A stretch of 64,000 nucleotides of DNA from JAWVFM01 sp963739355. Its GTDB lineage: Bacteria; Actinomycetota; Thermoleophilia; Solirubrobacterales; 70-9. Each line of letters opens with the position of its first letter. Position 1 is the first letter of the stretch. Made by a program: the position numbers and the translations under genes. Positions 33,870 through 42,176 of the stretch are shown in pieces. The notes under the pieces are model-generated. The model was not told where the DNA came from. It saw nothing but the letters and a program-made list of their open reading frames with translations, and searched no databases. The stretch lies in the NCBI GenBank assembly GCA_963739355.1, contig CAVUAD010000007.1, positions 1-64,000 on the forward strand. The letters are read 5' to 3'.

Positions 33870-34599
33870 CGTCAAGGCCACCAGCCTGGGCAAGCAGGCC
33901 AAGTCGGACCTGCCCGAGGCGCTTTTCGGCGAGACGCTCCACCGCTCGCTCGTCTTCGAGGTTGCCCGTGCCGAGGCCGCCGCGCGGCGCCGCGGGACGG
34001 CATCGACGCTTGGCCGCGGCGAGGTCTCGATGACCGGCGCCAAGGCGTGGCGTCAGAAGGGCACGGGCCGCGCTCGCGTCGGCGCGCTCAGCGTCCCCCA
34101 TCGCCGCGGCGGCGGCGTCGCCTTCGGGCCGAAGCCCCGCAAGCACACCTTCAAGGTCAACCGCAAGGCGCGCCGGCGCGCGCTGCGCGCCGCCCTCTCG
34201 GTGCACGCCGGTCGCGACAGCGTGGCCGTGCTGGACGCGGGGAAGCTCGCCGAGCCCTCCACGAAGACGGCCGCCGGCTTCCTCGCGAAGTGGGGCGCGC
34301 GTCGTCCCACGCTCGTCGTGGTCGGCGCCGAGGAGTTCGGTCCGGCGATGAGCTTTCGCAACATCCCCGGTGTCGACGTGACCTCGGCCACCGCGGTGGG
34401 CGTGAGCGACGTCGTCGGCCACGCCTCGCTCGTCCTCACCCCCGCCGCGCTCGAGGTGCTCGAGACCCGCGCCGCCGAAGTAACTCGCGCGGGGTCTGAC
34501 CCCTCCGAAGCGCCCGACGCGGGGTCTGACCCCTCAACCACAAAGGCTTCGAGGAAGTCCGCAGCTACCGAGGGGTCTGACCCCAGTGGTGATTCCTGA
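33862..34599 (+). CDS. rplD: 50S ribosomal protein L4 with repeat-derived tail
   Basis: The core has GEVSMTGAKAWRQKGTGRAR, SVPHRRGGGVAFGPKPR and NIPGVDVTSATAVGVSDVV. L4 lines the exit tunnel and in some bacteria represses the S10 operon. At 245 residues it is about 35 longer than usual. From Gly211 the tail contains three GSDP(S) peptides, encoded by GGGGTCTGACCCC at 34491, 34521 and 34572 (spacings 30 and 51). The core is complete before the tail begins, so function should be intact. Its last base overlaps rplW. Confidence 0.95.
   Translation: MPSVKATSLGKQAKSDLPEALFGETLHRSLVFEVARAEAAARRRGTASTLGRGEVSMTGAKAWRQKGTGRARVGALSVPHRRGGGVAFGPKPRKHTFKVNRKARRRALRAALSVHAGRDSVAVLDAGKLAEPSTKTAAGFLAKWGARRPTLVVVGAEEFGPAMSFRNIPGVDVTSATAVGVSDVVGHASLVLTPAALEVLETRAAEVTRAGSDPSEAPDAGSDPSTTKASRKSAATEGSDPSGDS
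34491..34584. repeat. In-frame palindromes GGGGTCTGACCCC, three copies (rplD copy)
   Basis: Copies start at 34491, 34521 and 34572. The second and third are 51 bp apart, as in rplJ, rpsC and rpsQ. All spacings are multiples of three and each codes GSDP. The second is followed by CTCAACCACA. Confidence 0.85.
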
Positions 34600-34892
34600 T
34601 GGACGTCCGCAGCGTGATCCTCGAGCCGGTGGTCTCCGAGAAGAGCTACGCGCTCATGACCGACGGCAAGTACACGTTCCGGGTCGACGCCCGGGCGCAC
34701 AAGACGCAGATCTCCGAGGCCGTCGAGGAGATCTTCGGCGTCACCGTGACCGCGGTGCGGACCGCGCAGGTGCGCTCCAAGCCCAAGCGGCGCGGCGTCC
34801 ACGGCGGCAAGACCCGCGCCTGGAAGAAGGCCGTGGTCCAGCTCGCCCCGGGCGATCGCATCGAGCTGTTCGAAGGCGCGGCGGTGGAGTGA
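34599..34892 (+). CDS. rplW: 50S ribosomal protein L23
   Basis: A 97-residue protein with the family segments LEPVVSEKSYALM, YTFRVDARAHKTQISEAVE, and KRRGVHGGKTRAWKKAVVQL. L23 surrounds the tunnel exit and docks trigger factor and SRP. The start overlaps the rplD stop (TGATG). The 164-bp repeat element starts right after its stop. Confidence 0.97.
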   Translation: MDVRSVILEPVVSEKSYALMTDGKYTFRVDARAHKTQISEAVEEIFGVTVTAVRTAQVRSKPKRRGVHGGKTRAWKKAVVQLAPGDRIELFEGAAVE

Positions 34893-34893
34893 T

Positions 34894-35057
34894 AGCGGTG
34901 ACTCCTCCCACGACAGCACGCCTCACCCCCCTGCAAACCTTCGCCGGGCGGCGTCCTCGCTCGCTCGCGCACTCTTCAAGTGCGCCACGCTCCCTGCGTC
35001 CTTGCCCGCCTCGGTTTTCGGCGGCTGAGTCGCACTGCCGCGGAAGGAGGCACCGCT
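34894..35057 (+). repeat. 164-bp inverted-repeat element carrying the rplB Shine-Dalgarno (copy 1)
   Basis: The element begins AGCGGTGACTCCTCCC and ends GGAAGGAGGCACCGCT. The termini are 14/16 complementary. The right end supplies GGAAGGAGG, eight bases before the rplB ATG; the left end (CTCCTCC) can pair with it. Inside are the hairpin arms CCGCC/GGCGG around TCGGTTTTC. A second copy of the same length lies at 36173-36336. Confidence 0.85.
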
Positions 35058-35058
35058 G

Positions 35059-35901
35059 ATGGCGTTCCGGAAGACAAAGCCAACCAGCCCCGGGCGGCGC
35101 TTCGCCACCTACCAGACCCGCGACGAGGTCACGACCTCCAAGCCGCACAAGCCCCTCACCAAGGGCGCCGGCAAGAGCGGCGGGCGGAACACGCACGGGC
35201 GCGTCACGTCGCGCCATCGGGGCGGGGGCGCCAAGCGCCGTTACCGGCAGATCGACTTCAAGCGGGCCAAGGACGGCATCGAGGCGCGCGTGGCGAGCAT
35301 CGAGTACGACCCCAACCGCACCTGCTACATCGCGCTGCTCCACTACGCCGACGGCGCGAAGAGCTACATCCTCGCCCCGGCCGGCCTGGGCGTCGGCGCT
35401 CGCGTGGAGTCGGGCGAGCGGGCGGATATCCGCCCGGGCAACGCCCTGCCGCTGCGCGCGATCCCAACCGGCACCGTGGTCCACAACGTCGAGCTCGTTC
35501 CGCAGCAGGGCGGCCGCCTGGGCCGTTCGGCCGGCGCCGCCATCCAGGTGGTGGCGAAGGAGGGCGCCATGGTCACGCTGCGCCTCCCCTCGAGCGAGAT
35601 GCGGATGGTCCGTGCCGATTGCCGCGCAACCGTGGGCCCGCTCTCCAACGCGGAGCACCAGAACCTGACCATCGGCAAGGCCGGCCGCAAGCGCCACAAG
35701 GGCGTGCGCCCGCAGACGCGCGGCATCGCGATGAACCCGGTCGACCACCCGCACGGCGGCGGCGAGGCCCACAAGACGCCGGGCGGGCATCCCGTGACGC
35801 CCTGGGGCAAGCCCACGCTCGGCTACCGCACCCGCAAGAAGGGCAAGGCCTCCGACGCGATGATCGTGCGCGCCCGCAGGCGCGGAAAGAAGAAGAGGTA
35901 G
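35059..35901 (+). CDS. rplB: 50S ribosomal protein L2
   Basis: A 280-residue protein. It has FRKTKPTSPGRRFATYQ, GRNTHGRVTSRHRGGGAKRR, YRQIDFKRAKDGIEARVASI and MNPVDHPHGGGEA with the conserved peptidyl-transferase-proximal histidine. The C-terminus is basic (RARRRGKKKR). The Shine-Dalgarno is unusually perfect because it is part of the upstream repeat element. Followed after six bases by rpsS. Confidence 0.97.
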   Translation: MAFRKTKPTSPGRRFATYQTRDEVTTSKPHKPLTKGAGKSGGRNTHGRVTSRHRGGGAKRRYRQIDFKRAKDGIEARVASIEYDPNRTCYIALLHYADGAKSYILAPAGLGVGARVESGERADIRPGNALPLRAIPTGTVVHNVELVPQQGGRLGRSAGAAIQVVAKEGAMVTLRLPSSEMRMVRADCRATVGPLSNAEHQNLTIGKAGRKRHKGVRPQTRGIAMNPVDHPHGGGEAHKTPGGHPVTPWGKPTLGYRTRKKGKASDAMIVRARRRGKKKR

Positions 35902-35907
35902 GGGCTG

Positions 35908-36174
35908 ATGGGCAGATCCACGAAGAAGGGCCCGTTCGTCGAGCAGCGCCTGATGCAGCGCATCGAGCGCATGAACGAGGCGAACCAGAAGCAGATGATC
36001 AAGACCTGGTCGCGGACCTCCGTGATCTTCCCGGAGATGGTGGGCCACACGATCGCCGTCCACGACGGGCGCAAGCACGTTCCGGTCTTCGTCTCGGAGT
36101 CCATGGTCGGCCACAAGCTCGGCGAGTTCGCGCCGACGCGGACGTTCCGCGCCCACGGCGGCAAGGAGCGTTAG
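35908..36174 (+). CDS. rpsS: 30S ribosomal protein S19
   Basis: An 88-residue protein. It has GRSTKKGPFVEQRLMQRI, KTWSRTSVIFPEMVGHTIAV, HDGRKHVPVFVSESMVGHKL and GEFAPTRTFRAHGG. S19 forms a head complex with S13. The last bases of its TAG stop are the first bases of the second 164-bp element. Confidence 0.97.
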   Translation: MGRSTKKGPFVEQRLMQRIERMNEANQKQMIKTWSRTSVIFPEMVGHTIAVHDGRKHVPVFVSESMVGHKLGEFAPTRTFRAHGGKER

Positions 36175-36336
36175 CGGTGACTCCTCCCACGACAGCACGC
36201 CTCACCCACCTGCAAACCGTCGGCGGTCTGCGTCCTCGCTCGCTCGCGCACTCTGCGAGTGCGCCACGCTCGCTGCGTCCTTGTCCGCCTCGGTTTTCGG
36301 CGGCTGAGACGCACTGCCGCGGAAGGAGGCACCGCT
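36173..36336 (+). repeat. 164-bp inverted-repeat element carrying the rplV Shine-Dalgarno (copy 2)
   Basis: Same length as copy 1, with roughly ten mismatches by eye, clustered in the middle. It has the same termini and the same GGAAGGAGG eight bases before the downstream ATG. It contains a hairpin GCGCACT-CTGCG-AGTGCGC (about 36247-36265); in copy 1 the loop differs (CTTCA) while both stems are kept. Confidence 0.85.
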
Positions 36337-36337
36337 G

Positions 36338-36694
36338 ATGGCCGCCGACCCGACTCCGCCCACCGTGCGCGCCAAGGCGCGGTACGTGCGCGTTGCGCCC
36401 CGCAAGGCGCGGCTGGTCGCGAACCAGGTGCGCGGTATGGCCGTTCCCGAGGCCCAGACGCTCCTGCGCTTCTCCTCGCGCGGACCCGCCCGCGACATCT
36501 CGCGCCTGCTCGACTCCGCCTCCGCCAACGCCGAGAACAACCACGACCTCGTCGCCGACGACCTGCGCATCCAGACCATCACGGTCGACGAGGGCCCGAC
36601 CCTGAAGCGCTGGCGCCCGCGTGCCCGCGGCCGGGCCACCCGCATCGACAAGAAGACCTGCCACATCAGCCTCGCGCTGACCCCCGACGAGTAG
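36338..36694 (+). CDS. rplV: 50S ribosomal protein L22
   Basis: A 118-residue protein. It has VRAKARYVRVAPRKARLVAN, QVRGMAVPEAQTLLRFS, DSASANAENNHDL and the tunnel-loop segment KRWRPRARGRATRIDKKTCH. The loop that shapes the exit tunnel is intact. Its start is fixed by the repeat-borne Shine-Dalgarno. Confidence 0.97.
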   Translation: MAADPTPPTVRAKARYVRVAPRKARLVANQVRGMAVPEAQTLLRFSSRGPARDISRLLDSASANAENNHDLVADDLRIQTITVDEGPTLKRWRPRARGRATRIDKKTCHISLALTPDE

Positions 36695-36708
36695 GAGCAC
36701 TCAGAGCA

Positions 36709-37766
<1,058 letters not shown>

Positions 37767-37767
<1 letters not shown>

Positions 37768-38186
37768 TGCTCATGCCCAAGCGCGTCAAGCACCGCAAGG
37801 TGCACCGCGGCCGCCGTCGCGGTTATACGAAGGGCGGCAGCACGATCGCCTTCGGCGAGTACGGGCTGAAGGCGCTCGAGCGCGGCTGGATCACCAACCG
37901 CCAGATCGAGGCCGCGCGCGTGGCGATGACCCGCAAGATCAAGCGTGGCGGCAAGGTGTGGATCAACGTCTTCCCCGACAAGCCCTACACCAAGAAGCCC
38001 GCCGAGACCCGCATGGGCTCCGGCAAGGGCAATCCCGAGGGCTGGGTGGCAGTGGTGAAGCCCGGCAAGGTGATGTTCGAGCTGGCCGGCATCCCGGAGG
38101 ACCTGGCCAAGGAGGCGATCGCCCTCGCCGGCCACAAGCTGCCCATCAAGACCAAGTTCGTGAGCCGTGAGGGGGTGGGCTCGTGA
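37767..38186 (+). CDS. rplP: 50S ribosomal protein L16
   Basis: A 139-residue protein. It has MPKRVKHRKVHRGRRRGYTK, GEYGLKALERGWITNRQIEA, VWINVFPDKPYTKKPAETRM and GKGNPEGWVAVVKPGKVMFE. The start overlaps the rpsC stop (TGATG); an ATG six bases further on is the more usual family start. L16 supports tRNA binding at the A site. The end overlaps rpmC. Confidence 0.97.
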
Positions 38187-38395
38187 AGGCGTCGGAAGTG
38201 CACGCCCTGGGCGACCACGACCTGGTCGAGCGCCTCAAGGAGGCGCGCATCGAAGCGTTCAACCTGCGATTCCGCAACGCGACAGGCGAGCTCGAGAACA
38301 CGTCCGGTATGCGCGACGCGCGCCGCGACGTGGCCCGGCTGCTGACCGTTGCGCGCCAGCGCGGGATCGACCTCAACAAGGAATTGCGAGGCTGA
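38183..38395 (+). CDS. rpmC: 50S ribosomal protein L29
   Basis: A 70-residue protein from GTG 38183, overlapping the rplP stop. It has MKASEVHALGDHDLVERLKE, AFNLRFRNATGELENTSGMR and ARRDVARLLTVARQRG. It lies near the tunnel exit beside L23. Two bases separate its stop from the rpsQ start. Confidence 0.96.
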   Translation: MKASEVHALGDHDLVERLKEARIEAFNLRFRNATGELENTSGMRDARRDVARLLTVARQRGIDLNKELRG

Positions 38396-38397
38396 GG

Positions 38398-39060
38398 ATG
38401 GCCGAGGAAGAAAAGCAGGAAGAGACAACCGAAGAAGAGGCTCCGCAGGAGGAGCCGAGCGCGGGGTCTGACCCCTCAACCGCAGACGAGGCGGAGACCC
38501 CGGCAGCCGACGAGGGGTCTGACCCCACGGACGCAGCTGAGCCCGCGGCCCCGGCCGGCGACGCCCCTCCCGAGCCGCCGCCCGCCGGCGACGAGGAGCC
38601 CGAGGCCGAGCTCGGCCCCAAGCAGAAGCGCAAGCTTGCCCGCTCCGCGCACAGCGGCGAGGCTCGCGACCCTCGCTCCGGCGAGCAGCGTGCCACCGAT
38701 CGCGCCGCCACGCGCAAGCGCAAGGCCGCCGCGCGCACCAGGGCTCGTGCCGGCGCCCGCCAGCGCCGGGGAGCCGAGCGCGGCGAGGGCACGCCGCCGG
38801 TGGAGCGCGAGCCCGGCAGCCGCAAGGTCCGCCAGGGCACGGTGGTCTCGGCGAAGCCCGACAAGACGATCACCGTTCGCGTCGAGATCGCCCACCGTCA
38901 CCCGACCTACGAGAAGGTCGTCCGCCGCTCCAACACGGTTCACGCCCACGACGAGCGCAACGAGGCCGGCGAGGGCGACATCGTGCGCGTCGTCGAGTCG
39001 CGGCCGATGTCGCGCCTGAAGCGCTGGCGGCTCGTCGAGATCGTGGAGAAGGCCCGGTGA
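38398..39060 (+). CDS. rpsQ: 30S ribosomal protein S17 with ~135-residue N-terminal extension
   Basis: The C-terminal ~80 residues are S17: GSRKVRQGTVVSAKPDKTIT, HPTYEKVVRRSNTVHAHDE, GDIVRVVESRPMSRLKRWRL. S17 is normally about 85 residues; this protein has 220. The start is the ATG at 38398 with GAGG just upstream and no alternative closer to the core. The extension begins acidic, contains two GSDP peptides (Gly23 and Gly40) from a palindrome pair, then turns into a basic Arg/Ala-rich linker. The DNA of the first part nearly repeats the 3' end of rplJ. Confidence 0.93.
   Translation: MAEEEKQEETTEEEAPQEEPSAGSDPSTADEAETPAADEGSDPTDAAEPAAPAGDAPPEPPPAGDEEPEAELGPKQKRKLARSAHSGEARDPRSGEQRATDRAATRKRKAAARTRARAGARQRRGAERGEGTPPVEREPGSRKVRQGTVVSAKPDKTITVRVEIAHRHPTYEKVVRRSNTVHAHDERNEAGEGDIVRVVESRPMSRLKRWRLVEIVEKAR
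38463..38526. repeat. In-frame palindrome pair GGGGTCTGACCCC (rpsQ copy)
   Basis: Copies start at 38463 and 38514, 51 bp apart. From about 38451 to 38526 this matches 16370-16445 in rplJ with a single difference that I can see (A/G after CTCAACC), so the two arose by recent duplication or gene conversion. Confidence 0.88.
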
Positions 39061-39425
39061 TCCAGCAGGAGTCACGCCTCAAGGTCGCCGACAACTCGGG
39101 TGCGCGAGAGATCCTCTGCATCCGGGTCAAGGGCGGCCACCACCGTCGCTACGCCGGCGTCGGCGACGTGATCACCGCGACCGTCAAGCAGGCCACGCCG
39201 CGCGGCGGCGTGCGCAAGGGCGAGGTCGTCGAGGCCGTCGTGGTCCGCACCCGCAAGCAGCTTGGCCGCGCCGACGGCACCTACATCTCCTTCGACGAGA
39301 ACGCCGCGGTCTTGATCGACCCCACCGGCGCCCCGCGCGGCACCCGAATCTTCGGCCCCGTCGCCCGCGAGCTGCGCGAGCGCAACTTCATGCGGATCAT
39401 CTCGCTCGCTCCGGAGGTGTTGTGA
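39057..39425 (+). CDS. rplN: 50S ribosomal protein L14
   Basis: A 122-residue protein from GTG 39057, overlapping the rpsQ stop (GTGA). It has MIQQESRLKVADNSGAREIL, GGHHRRYAGVGDVITATVKQ, FDENAAVLIDPTGAPRGTRI and NFMRIISLAPEVL. L14 forms part of a bridge to the 30S. Its stop overlaps the start of an 18-codon mini-ORF (TGATG). Confidence 0.97.
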   Translation: MIQQESRLKVADNSGAREILCIRVKGGHHRRYAGVGDVITATVKQATPRGGVRKGEVVEAVVVRTRKQLGRADGTYISFDENAAVLIDPTGAPRGTRIFGPVARELRERNFMRIISLAPEVL

Positions 39426-39478
39426 TGAGCGCTCTGCGCGAAACGAACATTGCCCCTCCGGGTGGAGAGGTCTTCTGA
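39425..39478 (+). CDS. 17-residue mini-ORF/leader element before rplX
   Basis: ATG AGC GCT CTG CGC GAA... encodes MSALRETNIAPPGGEVF and ends one base before the rplX ATG. A sister element before rpsK (53635-53691) shares TGAGCGCTCTGCGCGAAA, then TGCCC, a 4-bp hairpin, AGGT(C/T)TTCTGA. Here the hairpin is CTCC-GGGT-GGAG, and its 3' arm together with AGG is the rplX Shine-Dalgarno. The element may work as an RNA that hides the Shine-Dalgarno until the mini-ORF is translated; peptide function is doubtful. Confidence 0.5.
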   Translation: MSALRETNIAPPGGEVF

Positions 39479-39479
39479 G

Positions 39480-39821
39480 ATGGGCAAGTCGATGCGAATC
39501 CGCGAGGGCGACAGCGTCCTGGTCATCGCCGGCAAGGAGAAGGGCAAGACGGGACGCGTTCTGCGCTCCGACCCCGGCAAGGGGCGCCTCTTCGTCGAGG
39601 GCCTCAACATGGTCAAGCGCCACCAGCGCCCGCGTTCCGTCAAGGACACGCAGAAGGCCACCGAGGTCGCCGGGATCATCGAGAAGGAGGGGCCGATCCA
39701 CGTCTCCAACGTGATGCTGCTCGACCCGGGCGACAACAAGCCCACCCGCGTCGGCGTGCGCACGGAGGGCGGCAAGCGCGTCCGCTACGCGAAGCGGACC
39801 GGGAACACGGTGGACAGCTGA
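39480..39821 (+). CDS. rplX: 50S ribosomal protein L24
   Basis: A 113-residue protein. It has MRIREGDSVLVIAGKEKGKT (KOW motif), GRLFVEGLNMVKRHQRP and KEGPIHVSNVMLLDP, then KPTRVGVR. L24 initiates 50S assembly. The start is ATG 39480, with GGAGAGG inside the preceding mini-ORF as Shine-Dalgarno; the longer frame from 39450 is out of family. Overlaps rplE by one base. Confidence 0.96.
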   Translation: MGKSMRIREGDSVLVIAGKEKGKTGRVLRSDPGKGRLFVEGLNMVKRHQRPRSVKDTQKATEVAGIIEKEGPIHVSNVMLLDPGDNKPTRVGVRTEGGKRVRYAKRTGNTVDS

Positions 39822-40624
39822 TGGAAGCCACGGTCACAGATGCACAGAAGGCGGCTCCGCCGCCTCGCCTGCGCGAGCTCTTCCAGAACGAGATCGCCGG
39901 CCGGCTCACCACGAAGTTCGGATACACGAGCCGGATGGAGGTCCCCGAGCCGCAGAAGATCACCCTGAACATGGGGGTGGGCGACGCGAAGCAGTCGACG
40001 CCGATCCTCGAGGCCGCCACGGAGCAGCTGGGCGTGATCTCGGGGCAGCGCCCCAACGTGCGCCGCGCCCGCAAGTCGGTGGCGAACTTCAAGGTGCGCG
40101 ACGGCATGCCGGTGGGCGTGGCGGTGACGCTGCGGGGCGCCCGCATGTGGGAGTTCCTCGACCGGCTCATCGCGATCGCGATCCCGAGGATCCGCGACTT
40201 CCGCGGTCTCAGCCCCCGCTCGTTCGACGGCCGCGGCAACTACACGCTCGGCATCCGCGAGCAGCTGATCTTCCCCGAGGTGGACTACGACTCGATCGAC
40301 GAGGTGCGCGGCCTCGACGTGACGATCACCACCTCCGCCGCCTCCGACGAGGAGGCCTTCGAGCTCCTGCTCGCACTCGGCATGCCGTTCTCGCAGGAGG
40401 GCCGTCCGGGCGCAGCCGAGCCGGAGGCCGACGAGGAGGAGGAGCGGCGCAAGGAGGAGGCCCGCGCCCGGGCCGAGGCCGAGCAGGCGGCTCTCGAGCA
40501 GCTCAAGGCGGAGAACCCCGAGGCCTACGCCAAGCCCGTCCGCGAGGAAGAGGGCGAAGAGGGCGAGGGCGGCGACGACGGCGGTGCCGAGGAGCCCGCC
40601 GCCGAGGGCGACGACAACTCTTAG
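39821..40624 (+). CDS. rplE: 50S ribosomal protein L5 with acidic C-terminal tail
   Basis: The core (about residues 10-190) has QKITLNMGVGDAKQSTPILE, RRARKSVANFKVRDGMPVGV, FRGLSPRSFDGRGNYTLGIR and GLDVTITTSAASDEEAFELL. L5 binds 5S rRNA. The protein has 267 residues rather than ~180. The added tail is strongly acidic and helical (EADEEEERRKEEARARAEAE and onward) and contains no GSDP repeat. It lies at the intersubunit side of the central protuberance, so such a tail is unexpected. Confidence 0.95.
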   Translation: MEATVTDAQKAAPPPRLRELFQNEIAGRLTTKFGYTSRMEVPEPQKITLNMGVGDAKQSTPILEAATEQLGVISGQRPNVRRARKSVANFKVRDGMPVGVAVTLRGARMWEFLDRLIAIAIPRIRDFRGLSPRSFDGRGNYTLGIREQLIFPEVDYDSIDEVRGLDVTITTSAASDEEAFELLLALGMPFSQEGRPGAAEPEADEEEERRKEEARARAEAEQAALEQLKAENPEAYAKPVREEEGEEGEGGDDGGAEEPAAEGDDNS

Positions 40625-40639
40625 GCAGCGAAAGGACCT

Positions 40640-40825
40640 ATGGCAAAGACATCACAACGAGTCAGACAGCAGCGCAAGCCGAAGTACAAGAGCCGCGGCT
40701 ACAACCGTTGCCGCCAGTGTGGGAGGCCCCGGGCGTACTACCGCAAGTTCGGCCTGTGCCGTCTGTGCCTGCGCGAGGCCGCTCACAACGGCTACGTCCC
40801 AGGAATGACCAAGTCGAGCTGGTGA
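40640..40825 (+). CDS. rpsZ: 30S ribosomal protein S14, type Z
   Basis: A 61-residue protein with the zinc knuckle CRQC...CRLC (NRCRQCGRPRAYYRKFGLCR, LCLREAAHNGYVPGMTKSSW). This is the short, zinc-binding form. The zinc-free long form may exist elsewhere in the genome. A Shine-Dalgarno (AAAGGA) precedes it. Typical spc-operon position. Confidence 0.96.
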   Translation: MAKTSQRVRQQRKPKYKSRGYNRCRQCGRPRAYYRKFGLCRLCLREAAHNGYVPGMTKSSW

Positions 40826-40838
40826 CCGGGAGACGAGC

Positions 40839-41234
40839 ATGCTGACCGACCCCATCGCCGATTACCTGACCCGCGTGCGCAACGGCCTCGCCGCCGACCG
40901 CACCGAGGTCGAGATCCCCGCCTCGAAGCTCAAGGTGGAGCTCTCGCGCATCCTCAAGGAGCAGGGTTACATCACGGACTTCAGCGTCGAGCCGACCGCG
41001 GTGGGCCAGGTCATCAAGGTCAAGCTGCGCTACACGGAGGCCCGCCAGCCGGTGATCACCGGCATCGAGCGCGTGTCCCGTCCCGGGCGTCGCCGCTACG
41101 TCGACCACGGCGCGGTGCCGCGCGTCATGGGCGGCATGGGCACGGCGATCCTCTCGACGTCGTCCGGCGTGATGACCGGCCACGACGCGAAGGCGAAGGG
41201 CGTCGGCGGCGAGGTCGTCGCCTACGTGTGGTGA
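40839..41234 (+). CDS. rpsH: 30S ribosomal protein S8
   Basis: A 131-residue protein. It has MLTDPIADYLTRVRNGLAAD, SKLKVELSRILKEQGYITDF, RPGRRRYVDHGAVPRVMGGM and GTAILSTSSGVMTGHDAKAK. S8 binds 16S helix 21 and often represses the spc operon by binding near rplE. No obvious S8 site was identified here. Confidence 0.97.
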   Translation: MLTDPIADYLTRVRNGLAADRTEVEIPASKLKVELSRILKEQGYITDFSVEPTAVGQVIKVKLRYTEARQPVITGIERVSRPGRRRYVDHGAVPRVMGGMGTAILSTSSGVMTGHDAKAKGVGGEVVAYVW

Positions 41235-41241
41235 TTTCGCG

Positions 41242-41775
41242 ATGAGCCGGATCGGACGCAAGCCAATCGAGGTGCCCGAGGGCGTGACGGTCGACGTCTC
41301 GCCCGGCGCCGTGCTGGTCAAGGGCCCGAAGGGCGAGCTCTCGCAGGTGGTGAGCCGCGAGATGGCGATCGACCAGGCCGACGGCGTGGTCACCGTCTCG
41401 CGCCCGACCGATCGCGGGCCGCACCGCGCGCTCCACGGCCTCACCCGCTCGCTGGTGGCGAACATGGTGGAAGGCGTCACCAACGGCTACGAGAAGGCGC
41501 TCGAGATCCAGGGCGTCGGCTACCGCGCCAGGCTCCAGGGCAGCGCGCTCGAGCTCAGCGTCGGGTACTCGCATCCGGTCTCGATGCCGGCACCGGACGG
41601 GATCGAGTTCGAGGTCCCGCAGCCCACCCAGATCATCGTGCGCGGCATCGACAAGCAGCTGGTCGGCGAGATGGCGGCGCGCATCCGCCGGGTCCGCCCG
41701 CCGGAGCCCTACAAGGGCAAGGGAATCCGCTACGCGGGCGAGCAGGTCCGCCGCAAGGTCGGAAAGAGGGCGTAG
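41242..41775 (+). CDS. rplF: 50S ribosomal protein L6
   Basis: A 177-residue protein. It has MSRIGRKPIEVPEGVTVDVS, GPKGELSQVV, GVTNGYEKALEIQGVGYRAR and the C-terminal PPEPYKGKGIRYAGEQVRRK. L6 lies beside the sarcin-ricin loop. Normal length and position. Confidence 0.97.
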   Translation: MSRIGRKPIEVPEGVTVDVSPGAVLVKGPKGELSQVVSREMAIDQADGVVTVSRPTDRGPHRALHGLTRSLVANMVEGVTNGYEKALEIQGVGYRARLQGSALELSVGYSHPVSMPAPDGIEFEVPQPTQIIVRGIDKQLVGEMAARIRRVRPPEPYKGKGIRYAGEQVRRKVGKRA

Positions 41776-41777
41776 CG

Positions 41778-42131
41778 ATGACGGTCGTGACCAAGCCCCA
41801 GCAGCGCCTGCGCCGCCGGCGGCGCGTGCGCGCGCGCATCCGCGGCTCCGCCGCCCGTCCCCGCCTGTCCGTCTTCCGCTCGAACCGCGGGATCTTCGCC
41901 CAGCTCATCGACGACGACGCCGCCGTCACCCTCGCCGGGGTGTCCTGGACCGAGGCGGAGCTCCGCAAGCTCGGCCCGCTCGAGCAGGCGAAGAAGGCCG
42001 GCGAGCTCCTCGCCGACCGCGCGAAGAAGGCCGGCGTCGAGGAGGTCGTCTTCGATCGCGGCGGCTACCGTTACCACGGCCGCGTGCGGGCGCTCGCCGA
42101 CGGCGCCAGAGAGGGCGGCCTGCGCTTCTAG
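41778..42131 (+). CDS. rplR: 50S ribosomal protein L18
   Basis: A 117-residue protein. It has RLRRRRRVRARIRGSAARPR, LSVFRSNRGIFAQLIDDDA, GELLADRAKKAGVEEVVFDR and GGYRYHGRVRALADGAREGG. L18 binds 5S rRNA with L5. A 45-bp gap with a TACCTT -10-like word (42154-42159) separates it from rpsE, so an internal promoter is possible. Confidence 0.96.
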   Translation: MTVVTKPQQRLRRRRRVRARIRGSAARPRLSVFRSNRGIFAQLIDDDAAVTLAGVSWTEAELRKLGPLEQAKKAGELLADRAKKAGVEEVVFDRGGYRYHGRVRALADGAREGGLRF

Positions 42132-42176
42132 CGCACGGCTCGCACCCGCTACCTTCACGACTGAGAGACAAGGCTT

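Noticed and set aside
34894..36336. The 164-bp repeats as remnants of protein-coding genes or insertion sequences
   Set aside because: The frames that cross them on the minus strand give the same odd peptide in each copy only because the DNA is repeated. There is no transposase, and 164 bp fits a non-autonomous palindromic element better.
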